Assembly (NCBI GenBank): GCA_963699835.1
Contig: CAVOVJ010000009.1
Coordinates: 1 to 64,000 of the forward strand
DNA from: BM003 sp963699835
Lineage (GTDB): Bacteria; Pseudomonadota; Gammaproteobacteria; Steroidobacterales; BM003
Direction of reading: 5' to 3'
Length of the DNA stretch: 64,000 nt
The translations under genes were made by a program, and so were the position numbers. Of this stretch, positions 16,504 to 26,159 are shown piece after piece (within the stretch, counting starts at the first letter, position 1; every line of letters begins with the position of its first letter). A model generated the notes under the pieces. The model was not told where the DNA came from, did not search any database, and saw only the letters and a list, made by a program, of their open reading frames with translations.

Positions 16504-19236
16504 TTAGTGCGCCTCGTCCCAGTTGGCGCCGGTTGCAGCATCGACCTTCAGTGGCACCCGCAGGCTGGAGGTACCCTCCATCAGCCGGACCAGTTCGGCC
16601 ATTACCGTGGCGGCGGCGCCCTGCTCGACTTCGAGCACGAGTTCGTCATGGACCTGCATGATCAGCCGCGCGGGCGCAGCGCCTTGGTCGAGCCATGCGG
16701 CGACCTCGATCATCGCGAGCTTGATGATGTCCGCCGCGGTACCCTGCATCGGCGCATTGATCGCGCTGCGCTCGGCATACTGACGTCGCTGCGCGTTGCG
16801 CGAGCGGATATCGGGAAGATAGAGCCTGCGCCCGTGCACCGTCTCCACGAAGCCCTGCTCGCGCGCCTGTTCGCGGGTGCGGTCCATATATGCCTTGACC
16901 CCGGGATAACGATCGAAATACAGGTTGACATAGGCTTGCGCCTCGTCGCGCGCGATCCCGAGCTGGCGCGCCAGGCCAAAGGCCGACATGCCATAGATCA
17001 GGCCGAAATTGATCGCCTTGGCCGACCGCCGCTGGTCCGTCGTCACCGCATCCGGCGCGACACCGAAAACTTCCGCCGCGGTTGCCTGGTGGACATCGCG
17101 GTCGGCGGCAAAAGCGTTGAGCAGGCCTTCATCCTCGGACAGGTGCGCCATGATGCGCAACTCGATCTGCGAATAGTCGGCTGCCAGCAACAGCCAGCCC
17201 TCGGGCGCGACGAATGCCTTACGGATGCGCCGCCCTTCCGCGCTGCGAATCGGGATGTTCTGCAGGTTTGGATCCGACGAAGACAGCCGCCCGGTCGCGG
17301 CCACTGCCTGGTGATAGGAGGTGTGAACCCGGCCGGTGCGGGGGTTGACCTGCGCCGGCAGTTTGTCGGTATAGGTGGATTTCAGCTTGGCCACGCTACG
17401 GTAGTCGAGGATCAGCCGTGGCAGCGGGTAGTCCTCGGCCAGTTCCTGCAAGACGTCCTCGGCGGTGGAGGGCTGGCCCTTCGGCGTCTTGCGAATCACC
17501 GGCAATCCCCGCTGTTCGTAGAGTATCTGTTGCAGTTGTTTCGGCGAGCCGAGATTGAAGCTCTGCCCGGCCTCCTCGAACGCCGCGGTTTCGAGCTCGC
17601 GCATCCGCTCGGCGAGTTCGCGGCTCTGGGTGTCGAGCTGGTGCGTGTCCAGCAGTACGCCGTGACGCTCCATGCCGAGAAGGACCGGGATAAGCGGGCG
17701 CTCGATATCGGCATACACGCTCTCGAGCGCAGGCTCCGCATGCAGCTTGGCGGCCAGCAGACGGTGTAGTTGCAACGTGATGTCGGCATCTTCGGCGGCG
17801 TAAGGTGCGGCGGTATCGAGCGGGACCTCGTTGAAGGTCAGCTGCTTCACGCCCTTGCCGGCGACCTCTTCGTATTTCGTCGTGGTAACGCCGAGGTAAA
17901 AAGCCGCGACGGAATCCATGTCGTGGCGGGTCGCGGTGCTGTTGAGCACATAGGACTCGAGCATCGTGTCGAACGCCATCCCGTCCAGCGCGATGTCATA
18001 GTTGGCGAGGATGTGTGCATCGTATTTGATGTGGTGACCGATCTTTGGCCGCGCGGCGGATTCGAGCAGAGGTTTCAACCCGTCCAGCACGCGTTCCCGG
18101 CTCAATTGATCGGGTGCACCGGGATAGTCATGCGCCACCGGCACGTAAGCAGCCTCGTGTTCGCTGACGGCAAACGATACGCCGACCAGTTCGGCATCCA
18201 TGTAGGAGAGACTTGTCGTTTCGGTGTCGAAGGCAAACACGTCGGCGTGCTCGAGCTTCTCGAGCCAGCGTCCGAACGACTCCTCGCTGAGCACGGTCTC
18301 GTAATCGGTGGCGGCTGGAGGGGTCGCGCTCGCGGCCGGGGCTGCGGCCGCGCCATCCTCAGCGGTATCGCCACCGTGGTCGCCACCCGGTAACTGGCGT
18401 AGCAGACTTTTCAGCTCAAGCCGCTGGTAAAGTGCGCGCAGCCGTTCGTTGTCTGCCGCGCCGGGAACCAGCTCGTCGGCGCCAACGTCGAGCTCGACGT
18501 CGCAACGAATCGTTGCGAGTTCGCGCGACAACGCCAGTTGGTCGAGATTCTCGCGCAGGCTTTCGCCGACCTTGCCCGGAATTTCCGCGGCGGATTCGAC
18601 CAGCCGGTCGATGTCGCGATACTGCTGCAACCATTTCGCCGCCGTCTTCGGGCCGACTTTCGGTACCCCGGGAATGTTGTCGGATTTGTCGCCCACCAGC
18701 GCCAGGTAGTCGATGATCTGGCCGGGCTCGACCCCGAATTTTTCAATCACGCCGTCATGGTCCAGCATCGTGCCGGTCATCGTGTTGACCAGCGTGACAT
18801 GCGGGCCGACCAGCTGCGCCATGTCCTTGTCGCCGGTTGAGATCAGCGTGTCCATGCCCCGGTCGGCGGCCTGCTGTGCCAGCGTGCCGATCACATCGTC
18901 CGCCTCGACCCCCGTCACCCGCAGCAATGGCAGACCCATCGCCTCAACCGCCTCCAGCACGGGTTCGATTTGCGAACGCAGTTCGTCCGGCATCGGCGGC
19001 CGGTTCGACTTGTACTCGGCGAACAGCTTGTCGCGAAACGTCGGACCGGACGCATCGAAGACGACGGCGAAACGCTCGGCCGCGGTCTCGCGGCGCAATT
19101 TGACCAGCATGTTCAGCACGCCATGCACTGCGCCGGTCGGTTGGCCGCGTGAGTTGGTCAGTGGCGGCAGCGCATGGAAGGCGCGATAGATATAGGACGA
19201 GCCATCCACCAGAACCAGCGGGGCCGACTCGCTCAT
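16504..19236 (-). CDS. polA: DNA polymerase I
   Basis: 910 residues. Order: 5'-3' exonuclease (residues 1-290; LVDGSSYIYRAFHALP, GDKDMAQLV, DYLALVGDKSDNIPG), 3'-5' exonuclease (about 320-520; FAFDTETTSL retains the catalytic Asp and Glu), polymerase (about 530-910; YSQIELRIMAHLS, AKAINFGLIYGMS, MQVHDELVLEV). All key motifs are present and the frame is intact. The start overlaps the lptM stop by four bases. Role: gap filling and repair. Confidence 0.97.
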   Translation of the reverse strand: MSESAPLVLVDGSSYIYRAFHALPPLTNSRGQPTGAVHGVLNMLVKLRRETAAERFAVVFDASGPTFRDKLFAEYKSNRPPMPDELRSQIEPVLEAVEAMGLPLLRVTGVEADDVIGTLAQQAADRGMDTLISTGDKDMAQLVGPHVTLVNTMTGTMLDHDGVIEKFGVEPGQIIDYLALVGDKSDNIPGVPKVGPKTAAKWLQQYRDIDRLVESAAEIPGKVGESLRENLDQLALSRELATIRCDVELDVGADELVPGAADNERLRALYQRLELKSLLRQLPGGDHGGDTAEDGAAAAPAASATPPAATDYETVLSEESFGRWLEKLEHADVFAFDTETTSLSYMDAELVGVSFAVSEHEAAYVPVAHDYPGAPDQLSRERVLDGLKPLLESAARPKIGHHIKYDAHILANYDIALDGMAFDTMLESYVLNSTATRHDMDSVAAFYLGVTTTKYEEVAGKGVKQLTFNEVPLDTAAPYAAEDADITLQLHRLLAAKLHAEPALESVYADIERPLIPVLLGMERHGVLLDTHQLDTQSRELAERMRELETAAFEEAGQSFNLGSPKQLQQILYEQRGLPVIRKTPKGQPSTAEDVLQELAEDYPLPRLILDYRSVAKLKSTYTDKLPAQVNPRTGRVHTSYHQAVAATGRLSSSDPNLQNIPIRSAEGRRIRKAFVAPEGWLLLAADYSQIELRIMAHLSEDEGLLNAFAADRDVHQATAAEVFGVAPDAVTTDQRRSAKAINFGLIYGMSAFGLARQLGIARDEAQAYVNLYFDRYPGVKAYMDRTREQAREQGFVETVHGRRLYLPDIRSRNAQRRQYAERSAINAPMQGTAADIIKLAMIEVAAWLDQGAAPARLIMQVHDELVLEVEQGAAATVMAELVRLMEGTSSLRVPLKVDAATGANWDEAH

Positions 19237-19448
19237 TGCGCTTCAAGGACCTTACGGTCCTCTTCTTTCTGTTCGATCGTATCTGCGACATCCTGCGCGG
19301 TGCCGGGTCCGGCGGGGACTTCTTCCGCGGTGCCGTCGTCCGGCAGGTACAGCGGGCCTTTCTGGCCGCAACCACTAAAAATTGCGAGGCCCAGCAGGCT
19401 GGCCAGGATTACGGTTCTGACCGGCGCGCGCTCATTGTTCGTGCTCAT
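19233..19448 (-). CDS. lptM: LptM (YifL) lipoprotein
   Basis: 71 residues from the ATG at 19448, which overlaps the stop of the upstream thioesterase gene. Signal and lipobox TVILASLLGLAIFSGCGQKG, followed by the hallmark CGQKGPLYLP. LptM assists disulfide maturation and assembly of the LptD LPS translocon. The C-terminal half is acidic. An upstream in-frame start exists, but the lipoprotein signal fixes the start used here. Confidence 0.85.
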   Translation of the reverse strand: MSTNNERAPVRTVILASLLGLAIFSGCGQKGPLYLPDDGTAEEVPAGPGTAQDVADTIEQKEEDRKVLEAQ

Positions 19449-19900
19449 GTCCTCGGGTCCTGTCTGGAGTCGCGACGTTGCAAAATCGCCATCGTCAGGC
19501 GGGAGATGCATATTAGACGATTGTCCTGGTCGCAAATACGGATTTCCCATACCTGGGTGGTCTTGCCGATATGAATCGGCCGCGCGGTGCCCACGACCCG
19601 GCCGTCGCGGATGCCGCCAATGTGGTTGGCGTTGATGTCGAGGCCCACGCAGTATTCTCGCGCGGGATCGAGCGTCAGAAACGATGCCATGCTCCCCAGC
19701 GATTCGGCGAGCACCATCGAGGCGCCGCCGTGGAGCAATCCGTAAGGTTGCCGGGTACGCTCATCGACCGGCATGCTGGCACTGAGAAAATCCGGCCCCA
19801 ACGCCTCGAGCTCGATGCCGATATGGTGGTCGAGATGGGTGCCGTCATGGAATCTCTTGACGGTATCGAGCGTATAACTCTCGTCGAACCAGATGGTCAT
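19445..19900 (-). CDS. hotdog-fold acyl-CoA thioesterase (YdiI/PaaI type)
   Basis: 151 residues from the ATG at 19900. The hotdog family motif GLLHGGASMVLAESLGS contains the HGG and the catalytic acidic residue. The beta-strand GLDINANHIGGIRDGRV follows, then VWEIRICDQDNRLICISRLT. It hydrolyses acyl- or aroyl-CoA thioesters; the YdiI/MenI subtype is most like it in length and motif. It overlaps lptM, which overlaps polA, so a three-gene operon is likely. Confidence 0.85.
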   Translation of the reverse strand: MTIWFDESYTLDTVKRFHDGTHLDHHIGIELEALGPDFLSASMPVDERTRQPYGLLHGGASMVLAESLGSMASFLTLDPAREYCVGLDINANHIGGIRDGRVVGTARPIHIGKTTQVWEIRICDQDNRLICISRLTMAILQRRDSRQDPRT

Positions 19901-19974
19901 GTCCGTTCTCCGGGGTCAGCCCCGCCCGATATCTGTAGAATCCCGTTGCTCAGTCACGGGATGGCGAGCGCAAC

Positions 19975-20655
19975 ATGATAGAACAGCTGGAAACGATCGA
20001 GGTACAAACCGGGCCCGAGCCGCGCCACAGCGTGATCTGGCTGCATGGGCTGGGTGCCGACGGTCATGATTTCGAACCGATCGTCGGCCAGCTGGGGCTG
20101 CCGCGCGACGCCGCGGTTCGGTTTGTGTTCCCGCATGCACCGGTTCGTCCGGTCACGATCAATGGCGGCATCCCGATGCGGGCGTGGTTCGACATTCTCG
20201 GCATCGATCGCAGCGCGGTCCAGGACGACGCGGGAATACGCGACAGCGCCGAGCGGGTGAGCCGCCTGATCGATCGCGAGTGCGATCGCGGTATCGAGGA
20301 ACGCAATATCGTGCTCGCCGGTTTTTCCCAGGGCGGTGCGATCGCGCTGCATCTTGGACTGCGGCGGGCCTCTCCGCTCGCCGGCATTATGGCCTTGTCG
20401 TGTTATTTGCCGTTGCCGCAACGACTGGCCGCCGAACACGACAGCGCAATGAATACGACACCGGTATTCGTCGCCCATGGCAGCGGCGATCCGGTCATCC
20501 CGATCGCCATGGGGCGTGCCGCCTTCGAGGCGGTCGCGGGGCTGGGGCTGCTGGCCGAGTGGCATGAATACCCGATGCCGCATGCGGTTTGCCCCGAGGA
20601 AATTCGCGACATTGCGGACTGGCTCGGCCGGGTTTTCGGTTTCACCGCCGCATAG
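19975..20655 (+). CDS. alpha/beta hydrolase, carboxylesterase/phospholipase family
   Basis: 226 residues. The motifs are those of the small dimeric carboxylesterases (EstB/YpfH type): oxyanion region WLHGLGADGHDF, FPHAPVRPVTINGG, nucleophile elbow GFSQGG (Ser), acid in AHGSGDPVIP and the catalytic His in YPMPHAV. Probably cytoplasmic, since no signal peptide is seen. Divergent from the thioesterase-lptM-polA unit. Confidence 0.9.
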   Translation: MIEQLETIEVQTGPEPRHSVIWLHGLGADGHDFEPIVGQLGLPRDAAVRFVFPHAPVRPVTINGGIPMRAWFDILGIDRSAVQDDAGIRDSAERVSRLIDRECDRGIEERNIVLAGFSQGGAIALHLGLRRASPLAGIMALSCYLPLPQRLAAEHDSAMNTTPVFVAHGSGDPVIPIAMGRAAFEAVAGLGLLAEWHEYPMPHAVCPEEIRDIADWLGRVFGFTAA

Positions 20656-20671
20656 GCCGGGTGCCAGTTGC

Positions 20672-23600
20672 CTAGCGGTCCCAGGTGTAGAAAACGTCGG
20701 CGCTGTTCTCCTCCCCGGACTCAGTCAGCAGGATCAGGCGCTCGGTGATGTTGAGGCGCAGCCGCAGCGTGTTGATCGGCTCGAACAAGCCGAACCCGTA
20801 GCTCAGGTAGATCCGCGGCGTGATGAAGCGGCCGAGCACGAGCTGGCTGTCATCTTCGCGCCCTTCGCTGCGAATGCTGATCTCGTCCAGCCCGAGCCGA
20901 TTCGATAGATCGCTGACGGCAAGACCCGCGCTCGCCGCCGCCAGCGCGCCGCTGGTCTGGTCTACGGATTGTTCCTGCTCGGCATCGAGCGACGAGGGCG
21001 GTCGCGAAAATGCCAGATAGGAGATGATGTCGCTTTGCCGCATCGGTGGGTTCGAGAACAGCGAGACGGTCGGCGCAAGCAGTGTGCCGCTGACGTTGAC
21101 GCCGACCAGCACGGTCTGCATCTGGCGTACGCCGCGCACCGAGAGTCCCGGATTGGTAATCGGGCCGCCGGCGAAAAGCAGTACACCGGAATCGATGTTC
21201 AGGCGGGCTGAGCCGATCGCATACGTGCCATTACGGACACGGAGTTCGCCCGTACCGACGGTAATGCCCTGCGGGTTGGAGATATTGAGTCCGCCGCCGA
21301 GGGTCGCGGAAAGACCGAAACCATCGAAGCGGACGTTGTCGCCGAGCGCGACATCGAGATCGAGAGTGAGATCGCGCTGGCGCTGAATCTCTATGTCCGC
21401 CGCCTCGCCGATGATCACGGTGTCCGCGGACGGCCGTCGTGCGCTGGCGATCGTGAGTGGCTGAATCCGTGCAAACGGGATGTCTACCCGGCCACTGATC
21501 CGCAGCGCGTCTTTTGCCAGCGTGATGTGGATGTCGGGTGATACATTGACCCGGGCCTGCGGGATGTTGACGGCGTTCGCGTTGTCCCCGGTCAGCCTGA
21601 GGGTTCCGGCGACGCCGTCTTCGATCCAGTCGAGATGTCCGGCAAGACGGATGCTGCCATCGCCCGAGCGCGCTTTTGCGTCGAGATCGACGCCGGCCAG
21701 GTCGGCGTCGGCCGTCAGCGAGATGTCTTCAAGCAGGGCGCCCAACTCGGTCAATTCGGCGGTTGCGTTTTCCAGCGTGGCGCGGCCATCGAGCGTCGGG
21801 GCAGCCGGCGTCCCGCCTAGTGTCGCGTCGACCCGCAGTGCGCCCTCCAGGCGGGTGAATTCACGGAAATGCACCGGCGCACGGGCAAGATCGGCGAACC
21901 GCACGGACAACGTTCCCGACAAGGGTGCAGTGAGCGCATCGGGAGTTCCGGATCGCGGCGTTTCAACCACGAGCTGAGTGTAATCTTCATGGCCGAAATC
22001 GATCCTGAAACCGGCTGCGGCCCGCTCCGGGGTGAGGCGGAAGTCCGCGGCCGCGCCGACAAAAGCAATCTGGTCGAACGTGCCGGTAACCCCGAGCTGG
22101 AATATCGACCCGCCCTCGACATAAAAGGAACCGTCCGCCTGCCATGGCGAACCCGCGTTCGCGAAAAGCCGTCCCTGTCCGGAAATCACGCCGCCAATCC
22201 GGAGCGGGTCGGTGGAGAATAACTGAAAATAGGGTAGCAGCGATGGTAACGCCAGATTCCTGACGCTCCAGTTGCTGAGCCAGTCTTCGTTGGCGTGCCA
22301 GGCGCCCTCGATACAGGCGGTAGCCTTGTCCCGGCGCAGACACAGCGAACGCATGAGTCTTGCGCTGACCGGGTCGGCGGTAAAGCCGGTCACGGCCTGA
22401 CTTGTCCACGGCTCGTCGCCCGTTGGGCCAAACGCAAGCGTTTCGATTTCGCCGCGCCAGCCGGTGCCGGCCTGGGTCGCCCGAACCGCGAGGTCGAGAT
22501 AGAGTTCGCCGCCGCTCATTTTGGCCGTGAGCCGGCGGATGCCCGCTTGCGGTCCGAGATTGATGTCGAGGTCACCGAAATTTGTCTCGCCGACCGATAG
22601 CCCGCCCGCGCTTGCCCGCAGCGTACCGGTGGCGGGTTCGCGTGGATCGAGATCGAAGGTTGCCGTGACCGCGGCGCTGGAAAATGCGCCGATGCGGGTG
22701 TCTTGGCCCTCGACTTCACCGCTCAGCCGCGGCGTCGCGGTCGTTCCGGACAGTGTTCCGCTTGCTGTGACGGACCCGGAAAGGGCGCCGTGAATCGCAT
22801 CGAGTTGCGCGGCATCGAGGGTGAAATTCAGTTTGTTGTCCGGCCCGACCCGCCCGGAGACCGCCAGGCTGTTGGGTCCCTGGCGCAGGCGCAAGGCTGA
22901 AACGGTGATATTGCCAGCGCTGCCGCTTGCCGCCAGGTCGCCCTCGACCGGGTAACCGCCGAGTTGGCCGCGAAGGTCGGGAATATCAAGCGAGAAAACG
23001 GGCGCGGGTTCGCCGTCGGCAAGCTCGAGAGTACCCGCAAACGACAGGTCGCTAGCGAGGCCGCCAGCGAGGGTTGCGGTGTTCAGGTTCATTCCTTGCA
23101 GCGCCAGTTTCAGCGTCGCGGTCTGGTGCCAGTCAGCCTGGCCCGAGGCACTGATCGTGCCGCCCAAAGTCTTCGCATCGAGCGATCTAAGTTGCAGGGT
23201 CCGCTCGCCGAGAACGAGGCGGGTGGTGACGTCAGCGGCGCCGGTTGCCGCAGTGTGCAGATGAAAACGGGCGTCGGCGCTCAGGTCGGCGGGCTGGCCG
23301 GCAACGGCCATGGTGCCTTCGCTGCTTGCCACCGTAGCCTCGCCCTGCACCGGCCACTGCAGCATGGACCAGTCGAGTTTGGCCGCAAGCTGCTGGCTGT
23401 CGAGTGCATAAACGCCGCCAATACGCAGCCGCGAGGGCAGGTCTTCCAGTGCAATCAGCGCATTTTCTACGCTGATCTCGTTGCCGTCGAAGCTGGCATC
23501 GAGGTCGAGCTGGACGGCATGGAGGAACACGTCTGGCCAGTGCAGACGTGCCGTCCCGCTGACCTGCCTGCCACTGCCGCCGGCCTCGATGCGAACGTCT

Positions 23601-24403
23601 GCAGTGCCGGCGGGGAGAGTTTCGAGGATCTGCGACGGTGCAATTGCGCTGGCGTCGATTCGCGCTCGCCAATCCGGGGACTGCAACGGGCCGCTGGTAT
23701 CGAATTGGATGTTTGCTACCGCGGGCTCGGTGAGGGCGGTGCGCGAAGTCAGCCGCGAGAGATTGCCGTCAATCTGGCTACGCCCGGCAAGCGGCGGAAG
23801 TGCGCTGGCCTGATGGCGCCACGCAGTGTCCAGCTGCAGCTCGTGCGGTGCGCGTGGTGCGATTTGACCCGAGAGCTCGAGCGCGGTTTCGTCTGTCTGC
23901 AGCGCCGCGCGGGTGAGCACGATATTGCTGGCGCTGTACTCCCCGGCGAGTTCGAGCCGGTTGAGCGTAACGGGTGCCCGTTCGCGCCCGATCCAGGTGA
24001 GCGCATATATCTCGGCCGCGTCGATCTTCACCGCGAGGTCCGGTGGCGTGAATTGTTGCGCCGTGGGGGTGTTCGTCGCCACGCCGGTTTCCCGAACTAC
24101 GACTCCGGCCGCGCGCAGCGTCTCGATCGTGAGCGCGCGTGGGAAGCCCACGTCCGGCGCCCAGTCCAATTCAAGATCCTCGATCGTGATCGTGACATCC
24201 GCGAGGACGATCGCAAGGCGCTTGGCAAGAATGGGCCCCGCCAGCCGGCCCTCGAGCGAGGCATATTCAATATCCGCATCGAAATACGCGCCGATCCGGG
24301 TGACCGCGAAACGCAATCCGGCGCTGCTCGTAAGCAGCCATGTGCCGCCGCCGGCTGCCAGGGCCAGCAGGAGCAATAGCAGAATGAGCGTCCAGCGCCT
24401 CAC
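20672..24403 (-). CDS. tamB: TamB, translocation and assembly module inner-membrane protein
   Basis: 1243 residues from a GTG at 24403 that overlaps the tamA stop. One N-terminal transmembrane helix (LILLLLLLALAAGGGTWLL) is followed by a long beta-helical AsmA/VPS13-like body. The C-terminal TamB domain (DUF490) lies at about residues 920-1243 (RGVRQMQTVLVGVNVSGTLL, APTVSLFSNPPMRQSDIISY, YLSYGFGLFEPINTLRLRL, ITERLILLTESGEENSADVF). It bridges inner and outer membrane with TamA and is implicated in lipid transport and autotransporter assembly. It is intact. Confidence 0.95.
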   Translation of the reverse strand: MRRWTLILLLLLLALAAGGGTWLLTSSAGLRFAVTRIGAYFDADIEYASLEGRLAGPILAKRLAIVLADVTITIEDLELDWAPDVGFPRALTIETLRAAGVVVRETGVATNTPTAQQFTPPDLAVKIDAAEIYALTWIGRERAPVTLNRLELAGEYSASNIVLTRAALQTDETALELSGQIAPRAPHELQLDTAWRHQASALPPLAGRSQIDGNLSRLTSRTALTEPAVANIQFDTSGPLQSPDWRARIDASAIAPSQILETLPAGTADVRIEAGGSGRQVSGTARLHWPDVFLHAVQLDLDASFDGNEISVENALIALEDLPSRLRIGGVYALDSQQLAAKLDWSMLQWPVQGEATVASSEGTMAVAGQPADLSADARFHLHTAATGAADVTTRLVLGERTLQLRSLDAKTLGGTISASGQADWHQTATLKLALQGMNLNTATLAGGLASDLSFAGTLELADGEPAPVFSLDIPDLRGQLGGYPVEGDLAASGSAGNITVSALRLRQGPNSLAVSGRVGPDNKLNFTLDAAQLDAIHGALSGSVTASGTLSGTTATPRLSGEVEGQDTRIGAFSSAAVTATFDLDPREPATGTLRASAGGLSVGETNFGDLDINLGPQAGIRRLTAKMSGGELYLDLAVRATQAGTGWRGEIETLAFGPTGDEPWTSQAVTGFTADPVSARLMRSLCLRRDKATACIEGAWHANEDWLSNWSVRNLALPSLLPYFQLFSTDPLRIGGVISGQGRLFANAGSPWQADGSFYVEGGSIFQLGVTGTFDQIAFVGAAADFRLTPERAAAGFRIDFGHEDYTQLVVETPRSGTPDALTAPLSGTLSVRFADLARAPVHFREFTRLEGALRVDATLGGTPAAPTLDGRATLENATAELTELGALLEDISLTADADLAGVDLDAKARSGDGSIRLAGHLDWIEDGVAGTLRLTGDNANAVNIPQARVNVSPDIHITLAKDALRISGRVDIPFARIQPLTIASARRPSADTVIIGEAADIEIQRQRDLTLDLDVALGDNVRFDGFGLSATLGGGLNISNPQGITVGTGELRVRNGTYAIGSARLNIDSGVLLFAGGPITNPGLSVRGVRQMQTVLVGVNVSGTLLAPTVSLFSNPPMRQSDIISYLAFSRPPSSLDAEQEQSVDQTSGALAAASAGLAVSDLSNRLGLDEISIRSEGREDDSQLVLGRFITPRIYLSYGFGLFEPINTLRLRLNITERLILLTESGEENSADVFYTWDR

Positions 24404-26130
24404 AGGTCCGGCCCGATGCTGATGTGCAATTGCCTGGAACTGTCGCTGTCGGTAATGCTACGGGCGATATCGACGCTGATTTTTCCAACCGGCGAGAAGT
24501 AGCGCACGCCGAAACCCAGCGATGCCACGAAGTCGTCGTCGAGAGAGTCGAACGCATTGCCGCCATCGGTGAATATGGCCGCACCCCAGTTGTCGAACAG
24601 CCGTCGCGTGAATTCGAGCGTGCCGGTCGCGAGGTAACGTCCGCCGATGCGTTGGTTGTCCTGGTCGCGCGGACTCAACGATCTGTAACTGTAGCCGCGA
24701 ATGCTGTTATCGCCACCGGCGAAAAATCGTTGCGAGGCCGACATGTTGGAAAACGAGCCGGTGAGGATCGCGCCGCCCTCGCCACGTAGCAACAGGCTAT
24801 TGCGCGATCCCAGCGGAAACAGAATCCGTGCCCGTGCCTCGATTCGGGTAAAACTCGCGCTCGCGCCAAGCGCGGTATGCGATCCGCTGAGTTTGCTGTG
24901 GACGCGGAATCCGCGGGTCGGGCGAAGCTTGTTGTCCGAATGGGTTCGGCTGAACCCGATCCCCGGGACAAGGAAAGTATCGTGCTGGGTGGAACTGCCA
25001 AAGTCCGAGTCCTCATCGATCAGGTACAGGTCGATGATCCGCTGCCATGGCCCGAAGATCTGGGTCAGCGTGGAACCGAGTTCGTAGCGATTGCTCGTGA
25101 TATCGCCGGGTTCGTCTTCGATGGTCGCAAAACTCAGGGTCAGCCGCTCCAGCGCGGGATCGCCAACCGGTATCGCGTAGCTGGCGCGACCGATCGTGGT
25201 CACGCTCGAATAGCGAACCGTTGCAAGCAGGCTGTGGCCGCGCCGGTTAACCCGTCGATTGGTCCACGCCGCGCTGATCCTCTCGGCGGTGTCGGAGGCG
25301 TAGCCCAGACCGAGGCCCCAGCGGTGTTTTTTTCCGGCCACCGCTCTGACCCGTATCGGCACGCGCTCGTCTGCCGCCTCGGCAAGCAATGGCACGACAT
25401 CGATGGTACTGAAGAACGCGGTGTCGAAAAGGATGTTGGTGCTCGACAACAGCAATTTCGAGTCGTAGAGATCGCCCTCCCTGAAACGCAGGTATCGGCG
25501 CAACAGGTTTTCATTGATTACATCCTGCTCAATATTGATTTCGCCGAAGAAATAGCGTGGACCGGTGTTATAGGTGATAAAAGCGTTCGCGATGTTTCTG
25601 ACTGGGTCCACCTCCAGCCGGCGGCGGACAAAACTGCCCTGGATAAATCCAAATTCGTTTGCGACCTGGCGCAATTTCCGCTTGGTGTTTTCATAATCGG
25701 CGTGGATCAGCCGATTGCCCGGACGCATGAGCGGCTCCTCGACGATCAACAGGAAATCGGGATGAGTCTGACCCGGGCCGATTACCTCGACGACGACTTC
25801 CTGGAGTATTACGGGAGGACCCGGGTCGATGTCGATAACGGCCTTCCAGTTGTCGCCGACGCTCTCGAGGCGGGTTTTGATTTCCGGGTTGTAAAACCCG
25901 TAGGCCTGTAGCGCCTCGCTGGCCTCGCTCTCGGCGCTGGCGAACAGCTGGCGCACGCGCTGGTCATTTATGACTTCAACCGTCGTGAACATGGAAAGCG
26001 AAAGGAGCGCGCGAACGTTGGACGCGATCGAATCCTCGACGCCATTCACCACGATTTCGATTCCGGCGTTGACCGGCACGGTCGCGATCAATCCCACAAT
26101 CGTCAGAACGAGGGCGGCGGCGCGCGTCAT
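24400..26130 (-). CDS. tamA: TamA, outer-membrane BamA-family protein
   Basis: 576 residues from the ATG at 26130 (MTRAAALVLTIVGLIATVPV), a signal peptide cleaved after VNA. Three POTRA domains span residues 25-265. A 16-strand barrel follows (GLGLGYASDTAERISAAW, FFAGGDNSIRGYSYRSLSP as the conserved xRGY loop, GGRYLATGTLEFTRRL, GFGVRYFSPVGKISVDIA). It partners TamB. The open frame continues upstream into the S9 peptidase gene only because that gene's frame is shifted; the two are separate genes. Confidence 0.93.
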   Translation of the reverse strand: MTRAAALVLTIVGLIATVPVNAGIEIVVNGVEDSIASNVRALLSLSMFTTVEVINDQRVRQLFASAESEASEALQAYGFYNPEIKTRLESVGDNWKAVIDIDPGPPVILQEVVVEVIGPGQTHPDFLLIVEEPLMRPGNRLIHADYENTKRKLRQVANEFGFIQGSFVRRRLEVDPVRNIANAFITYNTGPRYFFGEINIEQDVINENLLRRYLRFREGDLYDSKLLLSSTNILFDTAFFSTIDVVPLLAEAADERVPIRVRAVAGKKHRWGLGLGYASDTAERISAAWTNRRVNRRGHSLLATVRYSSVTTIGRASYAIPVGDPALERLTLSFATIEDEPGDITSNRYELGSTLTQIFGPWQRIIDLYLIDEDSDFGSSTQHDTFLVPGIGFSRTHSDNKLRPTRGFRVHSKLSGSHTALGASASFTRIEARARILFPLGSRNSLLLRGEGGAILTGSFSNMSASQRFFAGGDNSIRGYSYRSLSPRDQDNQRIGGRYLATGTLEFTRRLFDNWGAAIFTDGGNAFDSLDDDFVASLGFGVRYFSPVGKISVDIARSITDSDSSRQLHISIGPDL

Positions 26131-26159
26131 GTGGCAGCTTAGCCCCACGCGGCCCCGTC

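Noticed and set aside
16471..17769. 432-residue plus-strand ORF
   Set aside because: Antisense to the polymerase domain of polA, which has all catalytic motifs; typical high-GC shadow.
22964..24379. 471-residue plus-strand ORF
   Set aside because: Antisense to tamB, no recognisable domains.
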